Source: Nostoc sp. TCL26-01
Lineage (GTDB): Bacteria; Cyanobacteriota; Cyanobacteriia; Cyanobacteriales; Nostocaceae
Direction of reading: 5' to 3'
DNA length: 64,000 nt
Assembly: GCF_013393945.1 (NCBI RefSeq)
Contig: NZ_CP040297.1
Span: forward strand, 6,476,809 to 6,540,808
The number at the start of each line of letters is the position of its first letter. The first letter of the stretch is position 1. A program made the translations under genes and the position numbers. Positions 16,480 through 25,674 of this stretch are shown in pieces. The notes below the pieces were generated by a model, which was not told where the DNA came from, searched no databases, and was given only the letters and a program-made list of their open reading frames with translations.

Positions 16480-18750
16480 ATGAATTCCCCCCAACCCCCT
16501 CACAAGCCACAAACGTTAATTGGTCAACTGACACAAGCGGTACATACAATTCAAGCTAGGGTTGATTTCTCCAAGTTAGCGCTCAAGCCGAATGCCAAAG
16601 TACCGGAACTTTGGGTGCAGGATGCGGGGGCGGATAAAGCAGAAGTGTATCCGCTACTGGGCGATCGCTATGTACTAGGTCGCAGTTCCAAATCCTCTGA
16701 TATAGTGGTGCGTAACCCGGTTGTCAGCCAAATTCACTTGTCATTGTCACGGGATTCTAGTCAACGTACCCCAGTTTTTATCATCAAGGATGAAAACTCG
16801 ACTAATGGCATCTATCGTGGTAAGCGAAGGGTTAATACTCTAGAATTACGTCACGGCGACATTCTGACTCTGGGGCCGCCAGAATTGGCTGCTTCAGTTC
16901 GTCTACAGTATGTTGATCCACCACCTTGGTATTTTAAAGCGGCAACTTGGGCTGGTTATGGTGTAGCAGGTGTCAGCGCTTTGTTGGGATTGGTAATTGG
17001 TGTCGAATCCCTAAAATTTTCAGTCAAACCCTTACCTACAGCCACTCGCGCCCCGGTAGTTGTCTATGCCCGTGATGGTAGTACACCTTTACGTGAACCC
17101 AGAACTACGGCTCACGTAGATATGAAGCGGTTAGAAGATTTTGGTCGTTATTTACCTGCGGCGGTGGTCGCTTCGGAAGACAGCCGTTATTATTGGCACA
17201 TTGGTGTTGATCCTCTGGGAATTTTACGAGCAGTACTGATCAACAGTCGCAGTGGTGATGTGCAGCAAGGAGCCAGTACAATTACGCAGCAAGTCGCTCG
17301 GAGTTTGTTTCGTGATTATGTAGGTAGACAAGATTCCTTGGGACGAAAATTAAGAGAAGCAGTTGTGGCCCTGAAGCTAGAAGCTTTTTACAGCAAAGAT
17401 GAGGTTTTGCTGACTTACCTAAATCGTGTCTTTTTAGGCGCTGATACATCTGGCTTTGAGGATGCAGCCCAGTATTATTTTGGTAAATCGGCTAAAGAGT
17501 TATCCTTGGCAGAAGCAGCAACATTAGTAGGGATTTTACCTGCACCTAACGCTTTTGATTTTTGTGGAGATGGCCCGAATAAATTAGATGCAGCAGATTA
17601 CCGTAATCGAGTGATTAAGCGGATGCTGGAAATGGGCAAAATCACTCCAGAGGAAGCAAACCGGGGGAGAAGATCCACAGTCCAAGTTAGCCCTAAAGTT
17701 TGTGAACAACAAGCCAAAACAATAGCCCCGTACTTTTACAACTATGTATTTCAAGAACTAGAGTCAATTTTGGGTGAAGGTGCAGCCAGAGAAGGTAACT
17801 ACATCATCGAAACGCAACTTGATTTGAGTTTTCAAGCCCAAGCCGAATCAGCACTGAGGAATACAGTTAATAATGCAGGTTCGAGTTTTGGCTTTTCCCA
17901 AGGGGCGCTGGTGACACTGGACTCCAGAACTGGTGCTATTTTGGCAATGGTAGGCGGAACTGATTATAAAAAAAGTCAGTTCAATCGGGCGGTGCAAGCC
18001 CAAAGACAACCTGGTTCTACTTTTAAAATTTTTGCTTACACAGCAGCGCTGTTACAGGGCATACCAGCGTCTAAGAGTTATTCTTGTGCGCCTTTGACTT
18101 GGCAAGGTTTTACTTATAGGCCTTGTCGTTCTGGTGCGGGTGGGAGTTTGGATATTGCTACAGGACTGGCGCTTTCAGAAAATCCCATCGCTTTAAGAGT
18201 TGCTAGAGAGGTAGGACTGGATAAGGTGGTATCAATGGCGCAGCGTTTGGGAGTCAAGTCATCCCTTGATCCTGTACCTGGGTTAGTTTTGGGTCAAAGT
18301 GTGGTCAACGTGTTGGAAATGACTGGTGCTTTTGGGGCTATTGGCAATCGTGGTGTGTCTAATCCACCCCATGCCATTAGTAGAATTTTAGACAGTAGTG
18401 AGTGTAGCGATCGCAATGATTTAAAAACCTGTCGGGTGATTTATTCTTTTGACCAAAATCCCGAAGCCAACAAACAAGCCATCCCTCAAGCTATAGCTGA
18501 TGAGATGACTGATTTGATGCAAGGGGTAGTTACTAGAGGAACTGGGCGCAGTGCCGCCATCGGTGAAGGGGAAGCGGGTAAAACTGGCACAACCAATGAC
18601 AACGTGGATTTGTGGTTTATTGGTTTTATTCCCAGTCGCCGTTTGGTAACTGGTATTTGGCTAGGAAATGATAATAACTCGCCGACATCCGGTAGTAGCG
18701 CTCAAGCAGCTCAGTTGTGGGGTAATTATATGGGGAGAATTACCAGATAG
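16480..18750 (+). CDS. Class A penicillin-binding protein with N-terminal FHA domain
   Basis: Bifunctional peptidoglycan synthase of 756 residues. A forkhead-associated domain (about 55-135; 'YVLGRSSKSSDIVVRN', 'VSQIHLSL', 'ENSTNGIYRGKR') precedes a transmembrane helix (about 150-172). Next is the GT51 transglycosylase ('ASEDSRYYWHIGVDPLGILRA', catalytic Glu; 'QGASTITQQVARSLF'), then the transpeptidase with SxxK 'GSTFKIFAY', 'SEN' (in 'ALSENPIALR') and KTG 'GKTGTTNDNVDLWF'. The cytoplasmic FHA domain would recognise phosphothreonine, linking wall synthesis to Ser/Thr kinase signalling; that link is inference from domain content. ATG 16480 is upstream of the FHA domain and is supported by the domain's completeness. 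Confidence 0.92.
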   Translation: MNSPQPPHKPQTLIGQLTQAVHTIQARVDFSKLALKPNAKVPELWVQDAGADKAEVYPLLGDRYVLGRSSKSSDIVVRNPVVSQIHLSLSRDSSQRTPVFIIKDENSTNGIYRGKRRVNTLELRHGDILTLGPPELAASVRLQYVDPPPWYFKAATWAGYGVAGVSALLGLVIGVESLKFSVKPLPTATRAPVVVYARDGSTPLREPRTTAHVDMKRLEDFGRYLPAAVVASEDSRYYWHIGVDPLGILRAVLINSRSGDVQQGASTITQQVARSLFRDYVGRQDSLGRKLREAVVALKLEAFYSKDEVLLTYLNRVFLGADTSGFEDAAQYYFGKSAKELSLAEAATLVGILPAPNAFDFCGDGPNKLDAADYRNRVIKRMLEMGKITPEEANRGRRSTVQVSPKVCEQQAKTIAPYFYNYVFQELESILGEGAAREGNYIIETQLDLSFQAQAESALRNTVNNAGSSFGFSQGALVTLDSRTGAILAMVGGTDYKKSQFNRAVQAQRQPGSTFKIFAYTAALLQGIPASKSYSCAPLTWQGFTYRPCRSGAGGSLDIATGLALSENPIALRVAREVGLDKVVSMAQRLGVKSSLDPVPGLVLGQSVVNVLEMTGAFGAIGNRGVSNPPHAISRILDSSECSDRNDLKTCRVIYSFDQNPEANKQAIPQAIADEMTDLMQGVVTRGTGRSAAIGEGEAGKTGTTNDNVDLWFIGFIPSRRLVTGIWLGNDNNSPTSGSSAQAAQLWGNYMGRITR

Positions 18751-19302
18751 AGAAATTCCATAGTTCAAAAGGACTTCAAGGCTTTTTGAACTAACTTAAC
18801 GTGAGTTCGACAAGTTTTTTTGACCTCTCCCCCAGCCCCTCTCTCTTGAAAAGTTCTGATGCCTGCGGTAAGCCGCAAAGCGTCTACGCCGGTTCGCCGT
18901 AAGACGTTCCCGCAGGGCTGGCTACAGACTTTTCGCTCCGACTCACAGAGGGGAGCAAAGAGCATCAGATATCAAGGAAAAATTAAGCTTTCAAAGCCTC
19001 TCTCCTTGTAGCTACGGTGTACACACAAGTGCTATTTACAAGCGTTTCAAGCCTTATATAGCCCAATACGGTTCAGTTAGAGGAACGTAGGCGTAAGCCT
19101 TCTCGAAGAGTAACCCAACATTTTCGCGGATTTGTTGGGTTTCACTTCGTACCCTTCTCCTGTCGGAGACGCTACCGCGAACGGGAAGCAAGCTACAACC
19201 CAACCTGCTCAAGACAGTTATAATGTTGTTCTCCTGAGAGGAAATCTGGGAACTGATTTTTCTAATTTATGATCACAATAACAAGTTAATAACTGCCAAA
19301 TT
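18751..19302. repeat. Intergenic dispersed repeats
   Basis: No gene. Contains the phrase 'ttaacgtgagttcgac' (also found at about 52015), C/T-rich 'cctctcccccagcccctctc', and structured GC-rich stretches such as 'taagccgcaaagcgtctacgc'. A hairpin repeat around 'aacccaacattttcgcgga' lies near 19120. These are dispersed Nostoc-type repeats rather than coding remnants. Confidence 0.6.
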
Positions 19303-20223
19303 ATGAATTGGAGCAACTGGGGATATCTCGGAGTAGGATTATTACTGGGAATGGGTGGGCGTTGGTTATTTCCACGGGCTGCCAATAGTAGTGTTAATCG
19401 CTCTCCAGCAAAACCAACAGAACAACAGAATACACAACAACTACTGCAAGAACTCCAGCAGACACAACTGGCCTATGAGATGGCGTTGCAAACGAGTCAG
19501 TTTCAAGCGGGTTTCTTGGCACGTACTACCCACGAATTGCGATCGCCTTTAAATGGTTTAATTGGGTTACATCAATTAATTTTGTCTGATTTATGTGAAG
19601 ATCCTGCCGAAGAACGCGAATTTATTGGTCAAGCTCACGAACGAGCCTTGAAACTGCTACATCTGCTGGATGAAATCTTAAATGTAGCGAAAATAGAACA
19701 TGGCAATAATCGATTAGATATTCAACCCAAATCTTTAGTTGAGATTTTACAAGAAGTCTATAACTTAACTTATATGCTGGCGGTAGATCGCAATTTAAAG
19801 TTGCAAGTTTTATCCCCAGATGCAGAAATTTATGTGTTGACAGATCCCCGGTGGCTCAAGCAAGTGTTACTGAATTTAGTAGACACGGCTATTGCACAAA
19901 TGAAGGAAGGCAGTATTGATATTTCCACCAGCCTTGCACCTACAAGTAATGATATTTATATTTGGCTAGATTTACCCACTCACGCCTTACCAATGAGTGA
20001 ATCAATGGATTTACTCCAATTGACACAGTCATCTGCACCAACTGATAAAAACCCAGCAGCTTTATCACCAAGCATGAAGTTGTTACTCAATCAAAAACTG
20101 CTGGCTGTGATGGGAGGAAAGTTAGAAATCCTCCCATTACCCAATTCTCCAGAAACAGAAGCACAAACTAGACTCCAGTTGTCTATCCCCCTAGCGATTC
20201 CTGAAGCTGAATTTCCGCAGTAG
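19303..20223 (+). CDS. Short membrane-anchored histidine kinase with incomplete ATPase domain
   Basis: An N-terminal hydrophobic anchor ('WGYLGVGLLLGMGGRWLF', residues 6-23) and a Gln-rich coiled linker lead to a HisKA domain with an intact H box ('FLARTTHELRSPLNGLIGLHQL', His78). The ATPase region has an N box ('LKQVLLNLVDTAIAQ'), but the G1, F and G2 boxes are absent and the fold breaks off into 'IWLDLPTHALPMSES'. It may be phosphorylated by a partner kinase or act as a scaffold. Its 3' end overlaps the convergent acetyltransferase gene by 41 bp. Confidence 0.8.
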   Translation: MNWSNWGYLGVGLLLGMGGRWLFPRAANSSVNRSPAKPTEQQNTQQLLQELQQTQLAYEMALQTSQFQAGFLARTTHELRSPLNGLIGLHQLILSDLCEDPAEEREFIGQAHERALKLLHLLDEILNVAKIEHGNNRLDIQPKSLVEILQEVYNLTYMLAVDRNLKLQVLSPDAEIYVLTDPRWLKQVLLNLVDTAIAQMKEGSIDISTSLAPTSNDIYIWLDLPTHALPMSESMDLLQLTQSSAPTDKNPAALSPSMKLLLNQKLLAVMGGKLEILPLPNSPETEAQTRLQLSIPLAIPEAEFPQ

Positions 20224-20653
20224 CCAGAGAGTTAATTTTTTCATTATGTAGCACCATCGTGGTGTTGCTATTAACTTGGAAACCTATTTTTTCATAAAAC
20301 CTCTGTTGGTGGGTAGTCATCAGATAGACTCGCTCAACCCATCGCATCCGGGGATGAGCTAAGACAGTCTCGACTAATTTACTTCCCAACCCTTTATCAC
20401 GATAGTCTGGATGAATCACGACATCCCAAATTGTGGCTCGATAAATCCCATCGGAAGTAGCTCTAGCAAAACCAATCAGCCGTTCTCGATCCCAAACAGA
20501 GATTACCGGATCGCTGTTAGCAATGGCTATGCCCAAATCTTCAATACTGCGTCCTTTAGCCCAATCAGCTGAAATATTTAATAATTCTTGGAGTTGATAA
20601 AGGTCTACTTTAGACTGGGGATGTTCGCAAAATTGAATCTGAGAATAGTTCAT
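20183..20653 (-). CDS. GNAT-family N-acetyltransferase
   Basis: 156 residues with the acetyl-CoA binding core: 'RLIGFARATSDG' (beta4), 'ATIWDVVIHPDYRDKGLGSKLVETVL' (motif A with the R/Q-x-x-G-x-G/A loop as 'RDKGLGSKL') and 'FYEKIGFQ' (motif B). It transfers an acetyl group from acetyl-CoA to an unknown amine. The gene converges on the preceding histidine kinase and their last 41 bp overlap on opposite strands, so transcripts may be complementary at their 3' ends. Confidence 0.88.
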   Translation of the reverse strand: MNYSQIQFCEHPQSKVDLYQLQELLNISADWAKGRSIEDLGIAIANSDPVISVWDRERLIGFARATSDGIYRATIWDVVIHPDYRDKGLGSKLVETVLAHPRMRWVERVYLMTTHQQRFYEKIGFQVNSNTTMVLHNEKINSLATAEIQLQESLGG

Positions 20654-20959
20654 TTATATACGCTCCAACGTGGCAGTATTGTGACTGTCTTTAAGAATTA
20701 TTCTCCTAAAAATTACTGGTTAAGTGTATATATATGCAACTGTTGCACAGAGAGAATAGGTATTGCAATACAGTTCGATCAACGGGAAAAAGGTAATTGT
20801 TGGGTACATGAGCGAAAATATTTACAGTCATTGCGAGCGTTCGCAATGACATTAACCGAACCGTATTGATAGATTTTGGTGAGTTTGAGAAATAAAAAAG
20901 GTAACTCTGAACAATCAGAATTACCCTAATTTTATTTTTTAATTTTCTGCTCTGGCAAA
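20654..20959. other. Intergenic region with small hairpin repeat
   Basis: Contains the palindrome 'cattgcgagcgttcgcaatg' near 20830, a type of dispersed repeat, and the ftsH terminator. No gene supported. Confidence 0.5.
20893..20925 (-). terminator. Terminator of ftsH
   Basis: On the minus strand GGTAATTCTGA / TCAGAGTTACC with a four-base loop (one mismatch), followed by TTTTTTATTT. Confidence 0.85.
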
Positions 20960-22801
20960 CTAAGCAAAAGCGGCAGTTTTCACATCATTATTGGACAGAA
21001 TCTCTTGCAACTCGTCTGCATCTACGGTTTCTTTATCCACCAGCATTTGCGCGATTTGGTCAAGGATGTGGCGATTATTTACCAGCACTTCTTTAGCGCG
21101 GGTGTAGGCTGTGTCTACCAGCTTGCGGACTTCTTCATCAATAGCAGCAGCTGTCTCTTCTGAGAAATCACGCTCTGACATGATGTCACGTCCCAGGAAC
21201 ATATTACCTTGTTGACGACCAAGGGCAACTGGGCCTAATTTATCGCTCATGCCGAATCTGGTAATCATTTGGCGAGCGACACGGGCGACTTGTTGTAAGT
21301 CGTTGGAAGCACCTGTAGTTACTTCTTCATCACCAAAGATTAATTCTTCCGCAATCCGACCACCCAAAGCTACAGCCATTTGGTTTTCCAGATAAGCACG
21401 GCTGTACAACCCTGTATCCATGCGGTCTTCGCTGGGGGTGAACCAAGTTAGACCACCTGCACGCCCACGGGGGATGATGCTGATTTTTTGCACTGGGTCG
21501 TAGTCGGGCATCAATGCACCAACCAAAGCGTGACCAGCTTCGTGATAAGCTACTAAAACTTTGCGTTTTTCGCTCATTACTCGGTCTTTCTTCTCTGGCC
21601 CAGCTAATACGCGGTCGATCGCATCATTGATTTCATCCATCGAAATCTCGGTCAGGTTGCGCCGGGCTGCTAAGATGGCAGCTTCGTTGAGCAGGTTGGA
21701 TAAATCTGCACCGGTAAATCCAGGTGTGCGACGAGCGATTTTATCCAAGTCCACATCCTTCGCCAAGGTTTTACCACGGGCGTGAACTTTGAGAATTTCG
21801 CTACGTCCAGAGTAGTCAGGACGGTCAACGACGACTTGACGGTCAAAACGACCGGGACGCAACAAGGCTGCATCTAGTACGTCGGGACGGTTGGTAGCGG
21901 CAATAATAATGATGCCTGTGTTACCTTCAAAACCATCCATTTCGGTGAGTAACTGGTTGAGGGTTTGTTCCCGTTCATCGTTACCACCACCTAAACCTGC
22001 ACCCCGTTGACGACCTACTGCGTCAATTTCATCGATGAAGACGATACAAGGAGCGTTGGTTTTAGCTTGCTCAAACAAGTCGCGGACGCGGGATGCACCC
22101 ACACCGACGAACATTTCCACAAACTCAGAACCAGAGATGGAGAAGAAAGGAACGCCAGCTTCACCAGCGACTGCACGGGCGAGGAGGGTTTTACCTGTAC
22201 CGGGAGGCCCTACTAATAGGACACCTTTAGGGATTTTTGCACCAACTGCGGTAAAGCGATCGGCATTTTTCAAAAAGTCTACGACTTCGTTGAGTTCTAA
22301 TTTGGCTTGGTCGATACCAGCGACATCACCAAAAGTGACTTGGGTTTGTGGTTCCATTTGCACTCTGGCTTTGGATTTACCAAAGTTCATGGCTTGGCTA
22401 CCAGGGCCATTTTGAGCGCGACGGAGTAAGAAGAATAAGCCCACTAAGAGCAATACGGGGAAAAATAAGCTGCTGAGTGCCTTAAACCAAAATCCTTCAT
22501 CGGTTTGGGGCAGAACAGATATATCAACGCCTTTTGCAGTAAGTGTATTGATTAGTTCTGGATCGTTAACTAAAGTTACAAGTTTTTTAGTTGCGTCATA
22601 TTTGGGTGTAACTAAGGCTGTGGAACGGTCTGCACTCAAACTGACTTTTTCTACTCTACCTTTTTCAACTTCTTGAATAAACTGACTATAACGCCATGAT
22701 TCCCGATTTTGGGGTTGTTTATCAAAGAAAGCTGTGCCAAGCGCAATTACAACAATAAATAGCAGCGCGTACAGCCCCGCATTTCTCCATTTTTTATTCA
22801 C
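20960..22801 (-). CDS. ftsH: ATP-dependent zinc metalloprotease FtsH (FtsH3-like)
   Basis: Membrane-anchored AAA+ protease that degrades damaged or unassembled membrane proteins, in cyanobacteria including photosystem II subunits. 613 residues with two transmembrane helices (about 8-26 and 107-128) around a small periplasmic/lumenal domain. The AAA module has Walker A 'GPPGTGKT', Walker B 'IVFIDEIDAV' and the second region of homology ('NRPDVLDAALLRPGRFDR'). The protease has zinc motif 'HEAGH' and a later Asp ligand. The opening 'MNKKWRNAGLYALL' resembles, from memory, the cyanobacterial FtsH3 branch, which in Synechocystis forms heterocomplexes with FtsH1 or FtsH2. ATG start 22801 is well supported. 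Confidence 0.97.
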   Translation of the reverse strand: MNKKWRNAGLYALLFIVVIALGTAFFDKQPQNRESWRYSQFIQEVEKGRVEKVSLSADRSTALVTPKYDATKKLVTLVNDPELINTLTAKGVDISVLPQTDEGFWFKALSSLFFPVLLLVGLFFLLRRAQNGPGSQAMNFGKSKARVQMEPQTQVTFGDVAGIDQAKLELNEVVDFLKNADRFTAVGAKIPKGVLLVGPPGTGKTLLARAVAGEAGVPFFSISGSEFVEMFVGVGASRVRDLFEQAKTNAPCIVFIDEIDAVGRQRGAGLGGGNDEREQTLNQLLTEMDGFEGNTGIIIIAATNRPDVLDAALLRPGRFDRQVVVDRPDYSGRSEILKVHARGKTLAKDVDLDKIARRTPGFTGADLSNLLNEAAILAARRNLTEISMDEINDAIDRVLAGPEKKDRVMSEKRKVLVAYHEAGHALVGALMPDYDPVQKISIIPRGRAGGLTWFTPSEDRMDTGLYSRAYLENQMAVALGGRIAEELIFGDEEVTTGASNDLQQVARVARQMITRFGMSDKLGPVALGRQQGNMFLGRDIMSERDFSEETAAAIDEEVRKLVDTAYTRAKEVLVNNRHILDQIAQMLVDKETVDADELQEILSNNDVKTAAFA

Positions 22802-22893
22802 CGAGGTTTTTCCTCCCGTATTTTAGTGCGTAGGGCATTATTAGAATTATGTTAACTTATCTTAACGTATAACAAAATGATACATCTGTCATG

Positions 22894-23679
22894 CTAAAAA
22901 AGCCTCCTGAGATGTTGAAAGCATGAATGGTAGGAGTTATATCGTAGCAACCCTGTAGGCTGGTGAACGGTATGTATGGGAATAATTTCCACCACACTAT
23001 TAGTGTAGGCGATCGCCTCGAAGCCTTTGACTAACTCTAATGTCCAAGGTTCCTCTCGGACTATCTGTTGATGACTTTGCCAGTCGTCAATCAGTTGTTG
23101 TCGGAAAATCCCTGGTAAAATTCCCGCCGTTAACGGTGGTGTCCACCATCTCCCATTCTGCCATCCCCAAAGGTTGCCTGTGGTGGTTTCTAGCCAGTTT
23201 CCTTCAGCATCAACTAAAATTGCCTCGGCAAAGTTGGATTTTTGGGCGTTAGCCTTGGCTAACCATGCACTCAGGTAATTACCAGTTTTATGAGAGGGCA
23301 AACTACGATACAATTCTGGGGAGGCAATGGTACAAGCTACGCCATGTGCTTGCATTTGCGAGAGATTTTCTGGTAAAAATCTGCCGATAATCCATTCCCG
23401 CCCATCAGCAAAGATGGCGATTCTGAGAACCGGAAAGTGTGACAGCATTAATTCTGCACCTTGACGTACACGCTGCCAGTCTGGTTGTTGCCAATCTAAA
23501 GTTTGGATGGAGGAATTTAGGCGATCGCTATGTGCCTGCCAGTTAGTTAAACTACTATCAAGGGAATTTTCATAAACTCTCAGCGTAGTAAACACCGTCG
23601 CCCCATACAGCAACCCCGGATCATAAATATCTAATTCTAAAGTTTGAGACTCAATTAACTTGCCGTTGTACCAGAACAT
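22894..23679 (-). CDS. pabC: Class IV aminotransferase, probable aminodeoxychorismate lyase
   Basis: PLP fold-type IV enzyme of 261 residues. Probable role: 4-amino-4-deoxychorismate to 4-aminobenzoate plus pyruvate for folate. 'LYGATVFTTLRVY' opens the family core; the Lys of 'HKTGNYLSAWLAKANA' is the likely Schiff-base residue. 'EAILVDAEGNWLETTTGNLWGWQNGRW' is the typical D/E-G-x-x-x-E-x-x-x-x-N segment. Branched-chain or D-amino-acid aminotransferase activity cannot be excluded. Start set at ATG 23679 (MFWYNGKL); the longer reading runs back through STRR sequence. Confidence 0.85.
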   Translation of the reverse strand: MFWYNGKLIESQTLELDIYDPGLLYGATVFTTLRVYENSLDSSLTNWQAHSDRLNSSIQTLDWQQPDWQRVRQGAELMLSHFPVLRIAIFADGREWIIGRFLPENLSQMQAHGVACTIASPELYRSLPSHKTGNYLSAWLAKANAQKSNFAEAILVDAEGNWLETTTGNLWGWQNGRWWTPPLTAGILPGIFRQQLIDDWQSHQQIVREEPWTLELVKGFEAIAYTNSVVEIIPIHTVHQPTGLLRYNSYHSCFQHLRRLF

Positions 23680-23798
23680 ATAGTGCTGAGTGCTGAGTGC
23701 TGAGTGAGGGAGAGACATCAATTCAAAATTCAAAAATCAAAAATAATGACTCTTGCCTATTGCCTATTGCCTATTGACTATTGACTATTGACCATTAA
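23680..23798. repeat. STRR arrays upstream of pabC
   Basis: 'agtgctg' heptamers directly before the pabC start, then 'gcctatt' and 'gactatt' runs before the next gene. Confidence 0.85.
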
Positions 23799-24584
23799 TT
23801 AATCTTTTGGTGGAAATATAATTTGACTCACCCCATCAGCATTAGTCACAATTTTCCCCCCTAGATTTTGAATTTCACGGATAGCTCTTTTCCGCGTTCT
23901 TTCATCAACTTGATTATTTAATATCATTGCCCAAGTGGCAATTTGTGCATATTTACTGTTGGGATTTTGCTTGAGAAAATTAGCTGTTTTCAGAGAAGTA
24001 GTCACTACATATTTACTTTCTTCATCTGTGTAATTACTTGCCCAATTTGCAGCCGACATAAAAGACTGTTGAGCCGCTTGCCCATCACCTAAAAATAATA
24101 ATTCGTCAATACCTTTATAGCGCCAAATATAATATGATTTTTCTGGGAGCTTCGGTTTTAAAGACTTCAAGCCTTTTTCCATCAATGCTATTGAGCGTTC
24201 TGGCATAGCAGCATAGAGAGAAATGCTGGTAGAAAGACTGATATAAGTTTCTAAAAATCTGGGGTTTTGTTCTATAATTATCTCAAAATATTCGGGACTC
24301 AAACTGTAACCTGTTCTAGCTCGAATGTCATCATCCCCAAAGTATTGTAAAAAATTTAAATAAGTCCAATCAGCCACTAAATTATCATAACCAAAACTTG
24401 GTGTTTTCTGGAGTAACTTGAGTCGTAAATTTTCTACTTCAATATCTCTTTTTAAGCTTTCTAAAGAAGTATATTGTTGACTATTTAATAATTTTTGTAG
24501 CCTGGGAGATTGCATCCAGCCAATTCCTAATGCACAGACGCAGATTACAACAGGTGCGAGTATAGCTTGACGAGACAGTAGCAT
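23799..24584 (-). CDS. Conserved hypothetical membrane-anchored helical-repeat protein
   Basis: 261 residues from ATG 24584 (MLLSRQAILAP), preferred over a TTG eight codons upstream. An N-terminal hydrophobic segment ('ILAPVVICVCALGIGWM') anchors it. The remainder looks like helical TPR-type repeats ('EIIIEQNPRFLETYISLSTSISLY', 'RSIALMEKGLKSLKPKL', 'AAQQSFMSAANWASNYTDEE'). 'NLVADWTYLNFLQYFGDDDIRARTGY' is a distinctive conserved-looking block. Function not recognised; periplasmic or lumenal protein-protein contact is plausible. Confidence 0.7.
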   Translation of the reverse strand: MLLSRQAILAPVVICVCALGIGWMQSPRLQKLLNSQQYTSLESLKRDIEVENLRLKLLQKTPSFGYDNLVADWTYLNFLQYFGDDDIRARTGYSLSPEYFEIIIEQNPRFLETYISLSTSISLYAAMPERSIALMEKGLKSLKPKLPEKSYYIWRYKGIDELLFLGDGQAAQQSFMSAANWASNYTDEESKYVVTTSLKTANFLKQNPNSKYAQIATWAMILNNQVDERTRKRAIREIQNLGGKIVTNADGVSQIIFPPKD

Positions 24585-25065
24585 AGTGTTTCCAGTTTTA
24601 CTCAGCAAAAGTTACTTTATTTGATATGAGAGGGTGTTGGAAAAGTTTCAGTAGGTATAAAAATGTCATTCTGACTGGAGCGGAGCGTCAGGAAGAATCT
24701 AGGTTTTGTGGCACATACCGAGATGTTTCATTCCGCTACGCTGCATTCAACATGACAAAGAAACAGACTTTTCAAACGTCCTCTAAGTAGTCTTCCCGTA
24801 AAAGCACCCAATCTTATCACAACAATCTGGGATGTATGTAGGCAAGCATAGACATTGACCACTCTATAACTACTGCTAAATAGAGCAAAGTCAAGCTGAA
24901 AAATTAAGTGTTATGTTATACTCCTATCGAACAAGCAATAGAAAGATATTGAGTGAGATAATTTGTTAATTTTACTTAATTTTGTTAAAGAAAGTTAGTA
25001 AAATTTTCCACATCACTCAAAATCGGATATTGTTTTGATGAAAACCCATCATCTCTAATAAAGTC
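24585..25065. other. Intergenic region holding a MITE and an AT-rich promoter region
   Basis: The first part is the MITE described separately. The last ~200 bp before 25066 are AT-rich and likely hold the promoter of the three-gene locus. No coding sequence. Confidence 0.5.
24630..24783. mobile_element. MITE related to an IS5-type element (imperfect 17-bp ends)
   Basis: The left end gagggtgttggaaaagt (24630-24646) and right end acttttcaaacgtcctc (24767-24783) are imperfect inverted repeats. They resemble the ends of the MITE at 41762/43059 and of the IS remnant at 62907. The flanking trinucleotides are TGA and TAA, compatible with TNA insertion. The interior includes 'ggagcggagcgtcaggaag' and has no ORF. 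Confidence 0.65.
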
Positions 25066-25527
25066 ATGGAAAATACTGAAACAGAAGAATTAACAAGTAA
25101 TGGTCAACTTGTAAAGTCTAGCAATGGTGATTTTCAATCAATTGTCACCCATATTGATTCTAATAATTTGAGTGTCAACAAAATTATTGACGCGATTAAG
25201 GCAGCCATAGTCGAAGTGGTAGAACTAGAAATTACGACTTGGGTGGCAGAACCATCTAATCAATCAGATGCAGAATTACAAGATAGTCCGGAAACTGCTA
25301 AAAAAGGCAACAGAATCTACACCAAGATTAATTTGGTGGATGGAGATATAGAAAACGAAGTAGGTAGTCAGTTTCTAGCTGGTGGCCCTTATGCAGAACT
25401 TTTAAATTTTCATTTAACCCAGGTTAAAGACAGCCGAGAAATTATTCAGAAGAACATAGAGAGTGTACATAAGATATACAACATTTTGATGGAGATGTAT
25501 AACTCGCGGAAAACATCACAGTTTTAA
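25066..25527 (+). CDS. Hypothetical protein with GDI motif (first gene of three-gene locus)
   Basis: 153 residues, acidic, soluble. Residues ~40-62 form a helix 'KAAIVEVVELEITTWV' that aligns without gaps to a helix in the next gene's product. Residues 83-95 read 'IYTKINLVDGDIE', and 57-58 residues of helical sequence follow the GDI, ending 'VHKIYNILMEMY'. The same layout ends the next protein. It looks like a minimal version of that protein. First gene of a co-directional set; 147 bp separate it from the second. No family recognised. Confidence 0.7.
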   Translation: MENTETEELTSNGQLVKSSNGDFQSIVTHIDSNNLSVNKIIDAIKAAIVEVVELEITTWVAEPSNQSDAELQDSPETAKKGNRIYTKINLVDGDIENEVGSQFLAGGPYAELLNFHLTQVKDSREIIQKNIESVHKIYNILMEMYNSRKTSQF

Positions 25528-25674
25528 TCCGAGTTTTCGGGTGCTTATCTAGGTTAATCATGCAATCATAAAACTCAAAAGTACGATGATTTAACGCTAG
25601 GTCAATTTGCCTCTGCTTCTACTACAAATTTCCTTTTCATCGCCATACATACCAGGACTAAAGGCGTAATTGCT

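Noticed and set aside
16292..16549. Minus-strand ORFs of 70 and 85 codons overlapping the penicillin-binding protein start
   Set aside because: They overlap a secure gene start and have no coding signature.
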